DNA of 64,000 nucleotides, taken from assembly GCF_001894825.1 (NCBI RefSeq), contig NZ_BCWY01000033.1, forward strand, positions 35,921 to 99,920. The letters are read 5' to 3'. Below the pieces are notes generated by a model. The model worked only from the letters and a program-made list of their open reading frames with translations. It had not been told where the DNA came from and searched no databases. This DNA is from Rhodococcus jostii NBRC 16295. Its GTDB lineage: Bacteria; Actinomycetota; Actinomycetes; Mycobacteriales; Mycobacteriaceae. Positions 49,700-57,685 of the stretch are shown one piece after another. Position numbers and translations under genes: made by a program. The first letter of the stretch is position 1; each line of letters begins with the position of its first letter.

Positions 49700-51271
49700 A
49701 TGCGGACATCGATGGGGATCAGTATGGGGTCCGACTCGTTCGTGTCCGCACAGATGCACGATGGATCGACGGCGCGCACCAAGGACTACGACGGCTTCAC
49801 GGTGGTGCGGCACTCGGCCGAACTCGCGCTGTCGTCGAGCAGCGCACCCACCCTCGGGGCACTCCGCACCGGACCGCTTCCTCAGGGCAGCATCGTGTTC
49901 CGTGACTTCATCGACAGGGTCGGTGATCCCGTTCCGGTGATCGGCGACGACGGAACCCGGACACCGGCAGTGCAACTGGTGGCCACCGCCCTCGACTGCC
50001 TTGTTCGCGGCCGTACCCCGGCACTCGACCACGTGGTGGTCGCTGCACCTGCGGGCTGGTCGGGATACGCGGTCGAGGAACTCGAGGACGAGATCCGCCG
50101 GTGGGGTCTGTTGCAGAATCGTACGGTCACAGTGATTCCCGAAACCACTGCGGCACTGGCATGGATCTCCGAGGTCGAGCGACTCGACGACTACGTGACG
50201 CTACTATTGTGCGACGTCGGCGCCCATTCCCTCGACCTGACCGTGGTCACGAGGCGCGGTGCCGCATTCGGGGTGGTCCGGTCGACGCGGAGCACCGACT
50301 TCAGCGGAGACCACGCCGACCGTCTCCTGACGGGGCATGTCGTCGGGCTCGTCCAGAACTCACACCCGGATTTCGATGTCGACGATCCCGCACACCGTGG
50401 TGCGCTGACCGAACTGGCGTCTCGCTGCCGGACTGCGAAGGAGCGGTTGTCGCAGGACACCTCGGCGGTGGTGACCGTCGAACTTCCCGGGGTTCGACGC
50501 CAGATACGCGTCATGCGTTCCGAATTCGAGGACGCCATCCGCGCGCCCCTGACCCGCGCGGCGAACACCGTGGCACGTGAACTCGAACGTCTCGCCGACG
50601 CCGGCACTCCCGCCGACGCCGTCGTCCTCCTCGGCGGCGGGGCGGCGGTTCCACTGGTGACCGAATTGCTCTCGACGGCCGCGGACGTGCCGCTCGTCGT
50701 CGCGCCCGAGCCGGCTTCCGCGTCCGCCCGCGGTGCCGCGGTGATCGCGGAGCGTGCCTCCCTCGAGAGGTCGGGCTCCCGCGTGACAGCCCCGGGACCG
50801 CGGGTGCGGCCGCCCGCGGCACCGCGACCGATCGCGACCGCAGAGTCGTCGCGGGTGCTGCCCCCGTCCGCATCGGTCGGGTTGCTGACGCAACGCAGTG
50901 CGCCGCCCGCGGCAGTCGCTCCGGCACCGACCGGGGTGCCCACGAAGCGGAAGTCCGGGATTCGGGGGTGGATGGTGGCGGCGAGCGCCTCCGTCCTCGT
51001 CCTACTCGGTGTCGGCGCGGCGGCGACACACATGATCGGCCAGGACAACTCGTCCTCGGCAACGACCACCACGACGACGTCGTCCGTCGAACAGGCGTCG
51101 TCCGCAGACGAGTCTGCGCAGGACGAGAGCGTGCAGGACGAGAGCGTGCAGGACGAGAGCGTGCAGGACGAGAGCGTGCAGGACGAGAGCGTGCAGGACG
51201 GGAGCGTGCAGAACCAGGCGCCCGCTCAGCCGATGGGCGGCGGAGCGCCCGGACGCGCCGGGCCGCGCTAG
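49700..51271 (+). CDS. Membrane-anchored Hsp70-like protein (copy 2)
   Basis: A 523-residue protein. The actin/Hsp70-like domain occupies residues 1-350, with CDVGAHSLDLTVV as the phosphate motif and VVLLGGGAAVPLV as the adenosine motif. A Pro-rich linker, a membrane helix near 422-445 (MVAASASVLVLLGVGAAATH) and an acidic Thr/Ser/Gln-rich tail follow. The tail contains the pentapeptide DESVQ five times plus one DGSVQ. ATG 49700 has GGAGA eight bases upstream. It is divergent from the IniB-like gene and could be co-regulated with it. A strong terminator separates it from the convergent EtfD gene. Function unknown. Confidence 0.85.
   Translation: MRTSMGISMGSDSFVSAQMHDGSTARTKDYDGFTVVRHSAELALSSSSAPTLGALRTGPLPQGSIVFRDFIDRVGDPVPVIGDDGTRTPAVQLVATALDCLVRGRTPALDHVVVAAPAGWSGYAVEELEDEIRRWGLLQNRTVTVIPETTAALAWISEVERLDDYVTLLLCDVGAHSLDLTVVTRRGAAFGVVRSTRSTDFSGDHADRLLTGHVVGLVQNSHPDFDVDDPAHRGALTELASRCRTAKERLSQDTSAVVTVELPGVRRQIRVMRSEFEDAIRAPLTRAANTVARELERLADAGTPADAVVLLGGGAAVPLVTELLSTAADVPLVVAPEPASASARGAAVIAERASLERSGSRVTAPGPRVRPPAAPRPIATAESSRVLPPSASVGLLTQRSAPPAAVAPAPTGVPTKRKSGIRGWMVAASASVLVLLGVGAAATHMIGQDNSSSATTTTTTSSVEQASSADESAQDESVQDESVQDESVQDESVQDESVQDGSVQNQAPAQPMGGGAPGRAGPR
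51121..51210 (+). repeat. Six-copy 15-bp tandem repeat in the Hsp70-like gene
   Basis: The unit GGACGAGAGCGTGCA is repeated six times without gaps; the last copy has one A-to-G change (GAC GGG AGC). It adds or removes five residues per unit in the extracytoplasmic tail without frameshift, so copy number could vary between strains. Confidence 0.9.
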
Positions 51272-51286
51272 GGAGGCCCCGACCGA

Positions 51287-51328
51287 AACAGCAGCGCCCC
51301 CACCGATCACGGTGGAGGCGCTGCTGTT
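51287..51328. terminator. Bidirectional terminator between Hsp70-like and etfD genes
   Basis: A 19-bp stem (AACAGCAGCGCC at its base) with one mismatch and an ATCA loop lies between the two convergent stop codons, ending 14 bp before the etfD stop. It can serve both transcripts. Confidence 0.8.
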
Positions 51329-51341
51329 CAGCTACTGCCGG

Positions 51342-54300
51342 CTAGCTCTTCCGGCCCGGTGCTTTCGCGCCGGCCTTGAAACCGAGCCCGCCGGGCTTGG
51401 CTTGCGGCGGAGCCTGCACCGACTCCGGTGCCTTGCCGTTGGACCCGTCGCCGTTCGACTCCTCGACCTTCGGAGCCTCAGCCTCAGCCTCAGATGCCTC
51501 GGCCTTCGGTGCCTCAGCCGGGGGAGCCTCGGCCTTCGGTGCTTCGGCTTGCGGTGCTGCAGCTTTGGGAGCTGCGGCCTTGCGGGCTCCGGGAGCCTTG
51601 GCGCCGCTCTTGAAACCCAGTCCACCGGCCTTTGCCACTGGCGGAGCCTTCGGTGCCTCGGCGGCGGGTGCCTCCGGAGCTGTGGGAGTGTCGGCGACCG
51701 CGGGCTCGGCAGCCTGGGGTTCGGCGACTGCCGACTCGGCCGGTGCGTCCGCAGGAGCAGCCTTCGCGCCGGGAGCCTTCGCCTTGCCCTTCATCTGCAG
51801 ACCCTTACCGGGTGCCTTGGCCCCGGACGCGAGTCCGAGCCCCTTCGGCTTCGCGGCGGGTGCTTCCTGCGCGGGGGCTTCAGCAGTCGACGCGTCCGCA
51901 GCCGGTGCATCGGCAGCCGGAGCGGCGGCCTTCGCGCCGGGAGCCTTGGCGGCACCCTTCATCTGCAGTCCCTTGCCACCCGGTGCCTTCGCACCGCCGG
52001 CGAGTCCGAGACCCTTCGGCTTCGGTGCCTCCGCGGCGGGTGCGTGGGCGCCGGCAGCCTCGGCCGGAGCGGGAGCAGCCTTCTTGGCGCCGGGAGCCTT
52101 CGCTCCACCCGCCATGCCGAGACCCTTGGCGGGTGCTTTCGCGCCGGGAGCCTTCGCCCCGCCTGCCATGCCGAGACCCTTGCCGGGTGCCTTGGCTCCG
52201 GGAGCCTTCGCCCCGGGTGCCTTGGCCAGGCCCTTCATCGCCAGACCCTTGCCCGCCGGAGCCTCTGTGGCGGCCGGAGTTGCCGCGGCCTCCTCGACCT
52301 CTTCGACGCCTTCCTTCTCGACCACCGCGGCCTTGGCCTCGGCCGCCGCCGGTGCTGCCGGCTCGGCCGGCTTCTCACGGGGAACGACCTTGATGTTCTC
52401 GGTCAGCGTCTCGGGTTCGAGACGCGTGATGGACGAGAGCATCAGCTGTGCGACGTCCACGACCTCGACGCCCTCACCCTGACCCGACTCCTGGCGCGCG
52501 GTGACACCGTCGGTGAGCATGACCCGGCAGAACGGGCAGCCGGTCGCGATCTTCTTCGGATCCGTACTGAGCGCCTCGTCGACCCGGTCGATGTTGATGC
52601 GCTTGCCGATGTTCTCTTCCATCCACATGCGGGCGCCACCGGCACCACAGCACATGGAACGTTCGCCGTGACGGGGCATTTCCTTCAGCTTGGCGCCGGA
52701 GGCCTCCATCAGCTCGCGGGGAGCGTCGTACACCTTGTTGTGGCGTCCGAGGAAGCACGGGTCGTGATACGTGATGTCCTCGCTGACGGACGCCACCGGA
52801 ATCAGCTTCTTCTGGCGGACCAGGCGGTTGAGCAGCTGAGTGTGGTGAACCACCTCGTACTCGCCGCCGACCTCGGGGTACTCGTTGCCGAGCGCGTTGA
52901 AGCAGTGCGCACAGGTGACGACGATCTTGCGCTTGCGCTGCTCGACGCCGTCGAAGACCGAGTTCAGCAACTCGATGTTCTGCATGGCGAGCTGCTGGAA
53001 CAGGAATTCGTTGCCGGCGCGGCGAGCGGAGTCACCGGTGCAGGTCTCGTCGGCGCCGAGCACCATGAACTTCACACCCGCGGTGGCGAGCAGTTCCGCG
53101 ACGGCCTTCGTGGTCTTCTTGGCGCGGTCCTCGTAGGCGCCGGCGCAGCCGACCCAGAAGAGGTACTCGTAATCCTCGAAGCTGTCCGCATCCTGGCCGA
53201 ACACCGGAATCTCGAAGTCCATCTCGTTGATCCAGTTGAGACGGTCCTTGGAGTTCTGACCCCAGGGGTTGCCCTTGTTCTCGAGGTTCTTGAACAGGCC
53301 GGCCAGCTCGGACGGGAACTCCGACTCGATCAGCACCTGGTAGCGGCGCATGTCGATGATGTGGTCGACGTGCTCGATGTCGACGGGGCACTGCTCGACA
53401 CATGCGCCACAGTTGGTGCAGCTCCACAGCGTCTCGGCGTCGATGACCGGAGCCAACTCGCCTTCGACGGTCTCGCCGACCAGCTTCCGCTCGGCCTCCT
53501 GGCGCGCGGCCTCGGGGATCGCGGCGAGCTTGGCCTCGTCCACGGCACCCTCGCCGTTCACCAGGCCGACCTCGTCGCCGCCCATGTCCTTGCGGCCACC
53601 GGCCAGCAGGTACGGGGCCTTCGCGTAACCGTGGTCGCGCAGCGACGTGATGAGCAGTTTCGGGGACAGCGGCTTGCCGGTGTTCCACGCGGGGCACTGC
53701 GACTGGCAGCGACCGCACTCGGTGCAGGTGGTGAAGTCCAGCCAGCCCTTCCAGGAGAAGTCCTCGATGTTGCCGGCGCCGAACGTGTCGGTGTCGGGAT
53801 CGGCGTCCTCCATGTTGATGGGCTTGCCCTGGGACATCATGGGCTTGGCCGCACCGAGGGCGACGTCGCCGTCGTCCTCACGCTTGAAGTAGATGTTCGC
53901 GAACGCCGCGAAACGGTGCCACGCGACACCCCAGGTGATGTTGCGTCCGACGACGTAGAGCCAGATCATGCCCGACATCAGCTTGACGAAGGCGAAGACC
54001 GCAACCATGTTCGGGCTCGCGGGGAGCAGTTTCGCGAGGTTCATCGTGAAGAAGTCGGTCCACGGGTTGGAGTGGCCGTAGGTGGCGATCTTGCCGGCCT
54101 TCACGAAGATCATGCCCAGGCCCTCGATGAGGACGACGGCCTCGACGAAGTAGGCGGCCCTGAAGTCGGACCCGCCGAACCGGGACAGCCGCGCGGGAAC
54201 ACGCGGGTGGTTGAGCTGGCGGATCACGATCAGCGTGGTGATGCCGATGACCGTGCCGAGACCGAGGATCTCGTCGATGAAGTGGTAGACGGCGGTGTTA

Positions 54301-54617
54301 CCGACCAGCGGCCAGTGGAACTCCGGGTCGAACGTCTGCCCGTAGGCCTCGAACCACACGATCGCTCCGAGCATGAAGCCGACCATGACGAGCCAGTGAG
54401 CCCAGCCGACGGTGCGGAACTTGCTCATGCGGGTATGCGCGATGAACTCGATGCACATCTGCTTGAAGCGCGGGAAGAAGGGACGCCATCGGTCCGGGGC
54501 CGACTGGCCTATCCGGACGACGTTGACCATCTTCAATGCGCCTGTGATGAAGGAGAACCAACATACGAGGCTCAGCAGCACGCCGATGGTGCCCAACGTG
54601 ATCGTCAGGGCATTCAT
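51342..54617 (-). CDS. etfD: Membrane iron-sulfur oxidoreductase EtfD with long repeat tail
   Basis: A 1091-residue protein homologous to mycobacterial Rv0338c, which passes electrons from the electron-transfer flavoprotein of fatty-acid oxidation to the respiratory chain. About six N-terminal membrane helices (residues 5-265) are followed by two 4Fe-4S sites, CTECGRCQSQCP near 300 and CTNCGACVEQCP near 399, and CCG-type clusters (WVGCAGAY, CAHCFN, DPCFLGRH, MCCGAGG near 657, GCPFC). From about residue 745 a tail rich in Ala, Pro, Lys and Gly begins that carries nine copies of a motif like GLGMAGGAKAPG. The mycobacterial protein is clearly shorter (about 880 residues from memory). ATG 54617 has AAAGG upstream. 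A pair of TetR-type palindromes lies 68-115 bases upstream. Confidence 0.85.
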   Translation of the reverse strand: MNALTITLGTIGVLLSLVCWFSFITGALKMVNVVRIGQSAPDRWRPFFPRFKQMCIEFIAHTRMSKFRTVGWAHWLVMVGFMLGAIVWFEAYGQTFDPEFHWPLVGNTAVYHFIDEILGLGTVIGITTLIVIRQLNHPRVPARLSRFGGSDFRAAYFVEAVVLIEGLGMIFVKAGKIATYGHSNPWTDFFTMNLAKLLPASPNMVAVFAFVKLMSGMIWLYVVGRNITWGVAWHRFAAFANIYFKREDDGDVALGAAKPMMSQGKPINMEDADPDTDTFGAGNIEDFSWKGWLDFTTCTECGRCQSQCPAWNTGKPLSPKLLITSLRDHGYAKAPYLLAGGRKDMGGDEVGLVNGEGAVDEAKLAAIPEAARQEAERKLVGETVEGELAPVIDAETLWSCTNCGACVEQCPVDIEHVDHIIDMRRYQVLIESEFPSELAGLFKNLENKGNPWGQNSKDRLNWINEMDFEIPVFGQDADSFEDYEYLFWVGCAGAYEDRAKKTTKAVAELLATAGVKFMVLGADETCTGDSARRAGNEFLFQQLAMQNIELLNSVFDGVEQRKRKIVVTCAHCFNALGNEYPEVGGEYEVVHHTQLLNRLVRQKKLIPVASVSEDITYHDPCFLGRHNKVYDAPRELMEASGAKLKEMPRHGERSMCCGAGGARMWMEENIGKRINIDRVDEALSTDPKKIATGCPFCRVMLTDGVTARQESGQGEGVEVVDVAQLMLSSITRLEPETLTENIKVVPREKPAEPAAPAAAEAKAAVVEKEGVEEVEEAAATPAATEAPAGKGLAMKGLAKAPGAKAPGAKAPGKGLGMAGGAKAPGAKAPAKGLGMAGGAKAPGAKKAAPAPAEAAGAHAPAAEAPKPKGLGLAGGAKAPGGKGLQMKGAAKAPGAKAAAPAADAPAADASTAEAPAQEAPAAKPKGLGLASGAKAPGKGLQMKGKAKAPGAKAAPADAPAESAVAEPQAAEPAVADTPTAPEAPAAEAPKAPPVAKAGGLGFKSGAKAPGARKAAAPKAAAPQAEAPKAEAPPAEAPKAEASEAEAEAPKVEESNGDGSNGKAPESVQAPPQAKPGGLGFKAGAKAPGRKS
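51345..52254 (-). repeat. Region encoding nine degenerate repeats in the EtfD tail
   Basis: In order from the N-terminal side the repeats include KGLAMKGLAKAPG, KGLGMAGGAKAPG (twice), KGLGLAGGAKAPG, KGLQMKGAAKAPG, KGLGLASGAKAPG, KGLQMKGKAKAPG, GGLGFKSGAKAPG and GGLGFKAGAKAPG. Spacers are Ala/Pro/Glu-rich. The last repeat ends the protein. Confidence 0.9.
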
Positions 54618-54684
54618 GTCGTGGCCTTTCGTTTCAGGGCGGCAGGGCGGCCACCTCGGGACTGCTCGTGATCCTAACGCTTGC

Positions 54685-54732
54685 TAAGTTACCCGCTAGT
54701 AACTTAATCAGCCTACCTGTGGGTAACTTACC
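54685..54732. promoter_or_regulatory. TetR-type operator pair upstream of etfD
   Basis: TAAGTTAC and GTAACTTA form perfect 8-bp arms around 6 bp at 54685-54706, and GGTAACTTACC at 54722-54732 is a second symmetric site sharing the GTAACTTA half. Location in the etfD promoter suits repression by a TetR/FadR-type regulator of fatty-acid oxidation. No such regulator gene is in the window. Confidence 0.5.
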
Positions 54733-55225
54733 GCTGTCGAACAGGATCTCTGCAGCTGGGGCGCCGATGCAGCATGTGGCGCATGCCACAATCGGACTTA
54801 TCTGTTCGCCACGTTAAAGGGTCGGAATTGCGGTGTTCGCCCAAGGTCGCCCTAAGTCCCGCCGGCGACCGCCGCGGGGTGCGCGAGCCGGCTCCAGCGG
54901 GCGTCGGTCGGGTCTGGAGTGTCACGAATTCGACGCGTTCGTGTCGCGGCCGGATAACGATCGGCTAATTCGGGTTTGCGCGCGCCGCGACGACTTCGGA
55001 AATTGATGGAGTGACGTAATTCATTCCACCGCATTTAGCGCGAATTACACCGATTCGAGTTGCTACCGATCGGTAACTTGGCATCTGGATGAAATTTTCG
55101 TCAATGCCGATTTCGGGCGTGATTCCGCTGTTACTCTGAGCGTGTTTTCCGGCCCTGGCCAGGGTTGCGCAGTGCACTTCGATCACACCAATACTTCGTC
55201 GGGACGCTCCTGAAATGAGGCATCA
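54733..55225. other. Intergenic region before the glycine-zipper cluster
   Basis: No coding frame with convincing codon use. It contains a 6-bp-arm inverted repeat at 54775-54790 (TGTGGC/GCCACA) and the 12-bp palindrome TACCGATCGGTA at 55062-55073, next to another GGTAACTT half-site. The right part is AT-richer and should hold the promoter of the first glycine-zipper gene. Confidence 0.5.
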
Positions 55226-55672
55226 ATGATCGTGAGAACAGCTGCAGTGACGGCAGGCATGGCGGTTGCCGCCATGGGTCTGGCTGCCGGAGTCTCCCAT
55301 GCAGGACCGGCTGTCGCGCCCGCGCCGACGTCGACGGTAGCGACGTCGACGGCGCCCGCGGTTCTTCCGCTGCCGTTGCATGACGTCGCCTCCCGAGAGG
55401 AGAACGACAGGGCGTTCGGTCAGTTCGGTGCGCAGGTCGGCATCGCCGTCACGGTCGGAAGTCTGGTCGGAACGATCGCTGGGGCCGGAATCGGCTGTAT
55501 CGCAACACTTCCCGCCGGCTGTGTCGCCGGACTGGTGACCGGAGCCGGAATCGGCGGGGTTGTCGGAACGATCGTCGCCGGTGGCCCCACTCTCGGCGTC
55601 AGTGCGTACCAGTTGTGGGAGACGTACAACGCCGCCCCGGGCACCTCGATCTACGCGGATCGCGTCGAGTAG
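55226..55672 (+). CDS. Secreted glycine-zipper protein (copy 1, short form)
   Basis: A 148-residue protein with a signal peptide ending in VSHA (about residue 26), a short Pro/Thr-rich linker, the motif LPLHDVASREENDRAFGQFG and a long Gly/Ala/Val hydrophobic segment with GxxxG spacing (VGTIAGAGIGCIATL, TGAGIGGVVGTIVAGGPTL). It lacks the N-terminal beta-rich domain of its three downstream paralogues. ATG 55226 has GAGG six bases upstream. A strong terminator follows at once, so it is a single-gene unit. The glycine zipper suggests membrane insertion or oligomerisation in the outer envelope. Family and function not recognised. Confidence 0.75.
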   Translation: MIVRTAAVTAGMAVAAMGLAAGVSHAGPAVAPAPTSTVATSTAPAVLPLPLHDVASREENDRAFGQFGAQVGIAVTVGSLVGTIAGAGIGCIATLPAGCVAGLVTGAGIGGVVGTIVAGGPTLGVSAYQLWETYNAAPGTSIYADRVE

Positions 55673-55691
55673 TCCGACTCCCTTCGCTGTC

Positions 55692-55723
55692 CGGCCCCGT
55701 CGCGCCCGAGTGCGACGGGGCCG
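55692..55723 (+). terminator. Terminator after glycine-zipper gene 1
   Basis: Perfect 12-bp stem CGGCCCCGTCGC with an 8-nt loop, 20 bp after the stop codon. Confidence 0.8.
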
Positions 55724-55968
55724 AGTCGTGCCGGTGCCACCCAGCGAAGAAACCGACCGGTTCCCCGCTTTTTGTGGTAATAACTGAAGCTATGTTCGGT
55801 GAAATTCTCTGATTTAGGGTGCGCGACAGTTCTGCGGGCGGGCTTTTGTTACTCCGCGCCGATTTGTTCCGAGTCGGGAATTTTCTCGAGTCGAGACTCA
55901 ATTGGGATCTCTCACAGCAGCAGGTTACTGTTTAGCAACAGATGGGGTTGAAACTCAAAGGGGATCGA

Positions 55969-56640
55969 ATGAAGTTGCGTCGAGTCGTCACGACATCGGC
56001 TTTGGTGGCGGCCGTTTTTGCTGCGGGCTCCGGCCTCGCGAGTGCCGACCCGGGTACGCCTCAGGAGCAGATCGGCTACGAAACCCACGTGGAGGATCGC
56101 GCCGTCGTCACGAAGATCGATGCGGGTGCGTTCGTTGTGGCGTCGGATGGCCAGTCCGTTGCGCTCGAGGACGGAGCGGGAAACCCGGTCGTCTCGCTCC
56201 CGCTCGCCTACAGGTTCGACGGATTGCAGTTCCCCTTCGATGAAGAGGTCAGTGAAGACGGCAGGACTCTCACGTTGACTCCGGTCACCGATCGCACCAA
56301 GGCGACCCCGGTTGCGGACATCGATTTGCCGCTGAGCGATGTGGCCTCGGTCGAGGAGAACACGAGAGCTCAGACGAATTTCGCTCAGCAGCTCACGCTG
56401 GCCACTGCCGTCGGGGGATTGGCGGGCACGGTCGTCGGTGGGGCAATCGGGCTGGTCGGTCTGATCGCAGGGCCTGTCGCGCTCGCTACGGTCCCGGTGT
56501 TCGCGGCAGTCGGTGCGATCGCCGGAACTGTCGTTGTCGGTGGACCGACCCTCGTCATCGCGGGTATCCAGCTCGCTCAGACGCTGACGGCGCCCGACGG
56601 CACCACGATCTGGGCAAAGAAGGACAAGGACGCGAAGTAA
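55969..56640 (+). CDS. Secreted glycine-zipper protein (copy 2)
   Basis: A 223-residue protein. Signal peptide to LASA (about 25), then a domain of about 75 residues with IGYETHVEDRAVVTKIDAGAF and LPLAYRFDGLQFPF, then DVASVEENTRAQTNFAQQL and a glycine-zipper segment (GGLAGTVVGGAIGLVGL, GAIAGTVVVGGPTLVIAG), ending in a charged KKDKDAK. ATG 55969 has AAAGGGG six bases upstream. The preceding 245 bp after the terminator are AT-rich and contain a TCTCGAGTCGAGA dyad (55884-55896), probably its promoter region. It shares the full plan with copies 3 and 4. Function unknown; envelope location is inferred. Confidence 0.78.
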   Translation: MKLRRVVTTSALVAAVFAAGSGLASADPGTPQEQIGYETHVEDRAVVTKIDAGAFVVASDGQSVALEDGAGNPVVSLPLAYRFDGLQFPFDEEVSEDGRTLTLTPVTDRTKATPVADIDLPLSDVASVEENTRAQTNFAQQLTLATAVGGLAGTVVGGAIGLVGLIAGPVALATVPVFAAVGAIAGTVVVGGPTLVIAGIQLAQTLTAPDGTTIWAKKDKDAK

Positions 56641-56684
56641 GTCTTCGACGAGGCTGGGTCCCCTGCGAGAGGTGTGAGAATTCG

Positions 56685-56765
56685 ATGGCAGAACTGTTCG
56701 GCATCCTGGCCGATATCTTTGGCTACGTGATCACGATCGTGACGGTCGGCCCGAAGCTCTTCTGA
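56685..56765 (+). CDS. Possible 26-residue hydrophobic peptide
   Basis: ATG 56685 preceded by GAGAGGTG opens a 26-codon frame: an acidic start (MAELFGILADIF) and a hydrophobic end (VITIVTVGPKLF). It lies 44 bp after copy 2 and before a strong terminator, so it would be the last cistron of that transcript. It resembles a one-helix amphipathic peptide. Very short, so it could be a chance frame. Confidence 0.4.
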   Translation: MAELFGILADIFGYVITIVTVGPKLF

Positions 56766-56793
56766 GTTCTACGGGGCGAGCACGCACCCCGAC

Positions 56794-56825
56794 ACCGCCC
56801 GTCCTCCGTTCGGAGGGCGGGCGGT
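56794..56825 (+). terminator. Terminator after glycine-zipper gene 2 unit
   Basis: 14-bp stem (ACCGCCCGTCCTCC, one G-T pair) with the tetraloop GTTC, followed by TCGTCGTTTC. Confidence 0.85.
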
Positions 56826-56891
56826 TCGTCGTTTCACGAGCTCCGGAAGTGAATCTGGTCACAGCGGCTGAGCTGGCCTGCCGGGATCGCC

Positions 56892-56910
56892 CATGCTTAG
56901 GCTAACCTTC
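56892..56910 (+). promoter_or_regulatory. Candidate IdeR/DtxR iron box
   Basis: TTAGGCTAACC (56897-56907) gives 13 of 19 matches to the DtxR/IdeR consensus, with a perfect core and right half and a poor left half. It ends 34 bp before the start of glycine-zipper gene 3, where a repressor could act. No other box was noticed upstream of either NRPS. Confidence 0.4.
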
Positions 56911-56944
56911 GTCCGTCACAGCGCTGCTCTCGAAACGGATCTCG

Positions 56945-57685
56945 ATGAACCTTCGACGGTTTACTGCCACATCCATGCTCGTCGTCGCGGCGATGGGCGT
57001 CGGAGCGGCAACGTCCTACGCCGATCCGGCAGTCGCACCGCAAGCGGGCGCGGAGCAGGGCATCCCGAATATCAACTACCAGACCGCCCGTGACGGCGAC
57101 GCCGCTGTGGCGACCCTCGACGCCGGCGCCTTCTCCATCAACGCCGCCAACGACACCGTCGACGTCGTCGACGACGGCGGCCGGGTCGTGGCCTCCATCC
57201 CCACCTTCTTCCGGGTCGACGATGTACAGCACCCCTTCGCCGTGGCGGTCGACGCATCCGCGCGCGTTCTGCGACTCGTCCCGAACATGGATCCGGCGGC
57301 GGCGACCCCCGTCCCCGTGTCGCAACGGCTGACCCTCGACGACGTCGCCGCACCGGTGGACAAGGAGGAACGCGACGATCGCGCACTCGACGACTTCCAG
57401 CAGCAACTGGGTATCACCACGGCGATCACCGCGATCGTCGCAGCCATCATCGGCGGGGCGATCGGCTGCGCGGTCGGTGTCATCCCCGGAACGGCGGCGC
57501 TGGTGATTCCGTTCCTCGGCCTCGCCGGACCGGTGGCCGGGTGCATCGGGGGAGCGCTGATCGTCGCCCCCGTTGCTGCGCTCGCGGGCACGATCGTGGT
57601 CGGCGGCGGCGCCCTCGTGATTCTGGGTATCCAGTACTTCAACACGATTAACAGCCCGTTCGTCGCACCGGCACCCGCGGCATGA
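56945..57685 (+). CDS. Secreted glycine-zipper protein (copy 3)
   Basis: A 246-residue paralogue. Signal peptide to TSYA (about 26), beta-rich domain with INYQTARDGDAAVATLDAGAF and VVASIPTFFRVDD, then LDDVAAPVDKEERDDRALDDFQQQL and a long hydrophobic part (AAIIGGAIGCAVGVIPG, AGTIVVGGGALVILGIQYF), ending in NSPFVAPAPAA. Two Cys in the hydrophobic part could pair. Start ATG 56945 with GGATCT upstream is acceptable. Its stop overlaps the start of copy 4 (ATGA), so both are made together. A candidate iron box lies just upstream. Confidence 0.78.
   Translation: MNLRRFTATSMLVVAAMGVGAATSYADPAVAPQAGAEQGIPNINYQTARDGDAAVATLDAGAFSINAANDTVDVVDDGGRVVASIPTFFRVDDVQHPFAVAVDASARVLRLVPNMDPAAATPVPVSQRLTLDDVAAPVDKEERDDRALDDFQQQLGITTAITAIVAAIIGGAIGCAVGVIPGTAALVIPFLGLAGPVAGCIGGALIVAPVAALAGTIVVGGGALVILGIQYFNTINSPFVAPAPAA

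Noticed and set aside
51121..51210. Possible CRISPR-like array
   Set aside because: The repeats are contiguous 15-bp units without spacers and lie within a coding frame.
51312..54671. A 1119-codon open frame on the plus strand opposite etfD
   Set aside because: The opposite strand encodes clear iron-sulfur motifs and membrane helices. The plus-strand frame is low-complexity (Leu/Gly/Arg) and arises from codon bias and the repeat tail.
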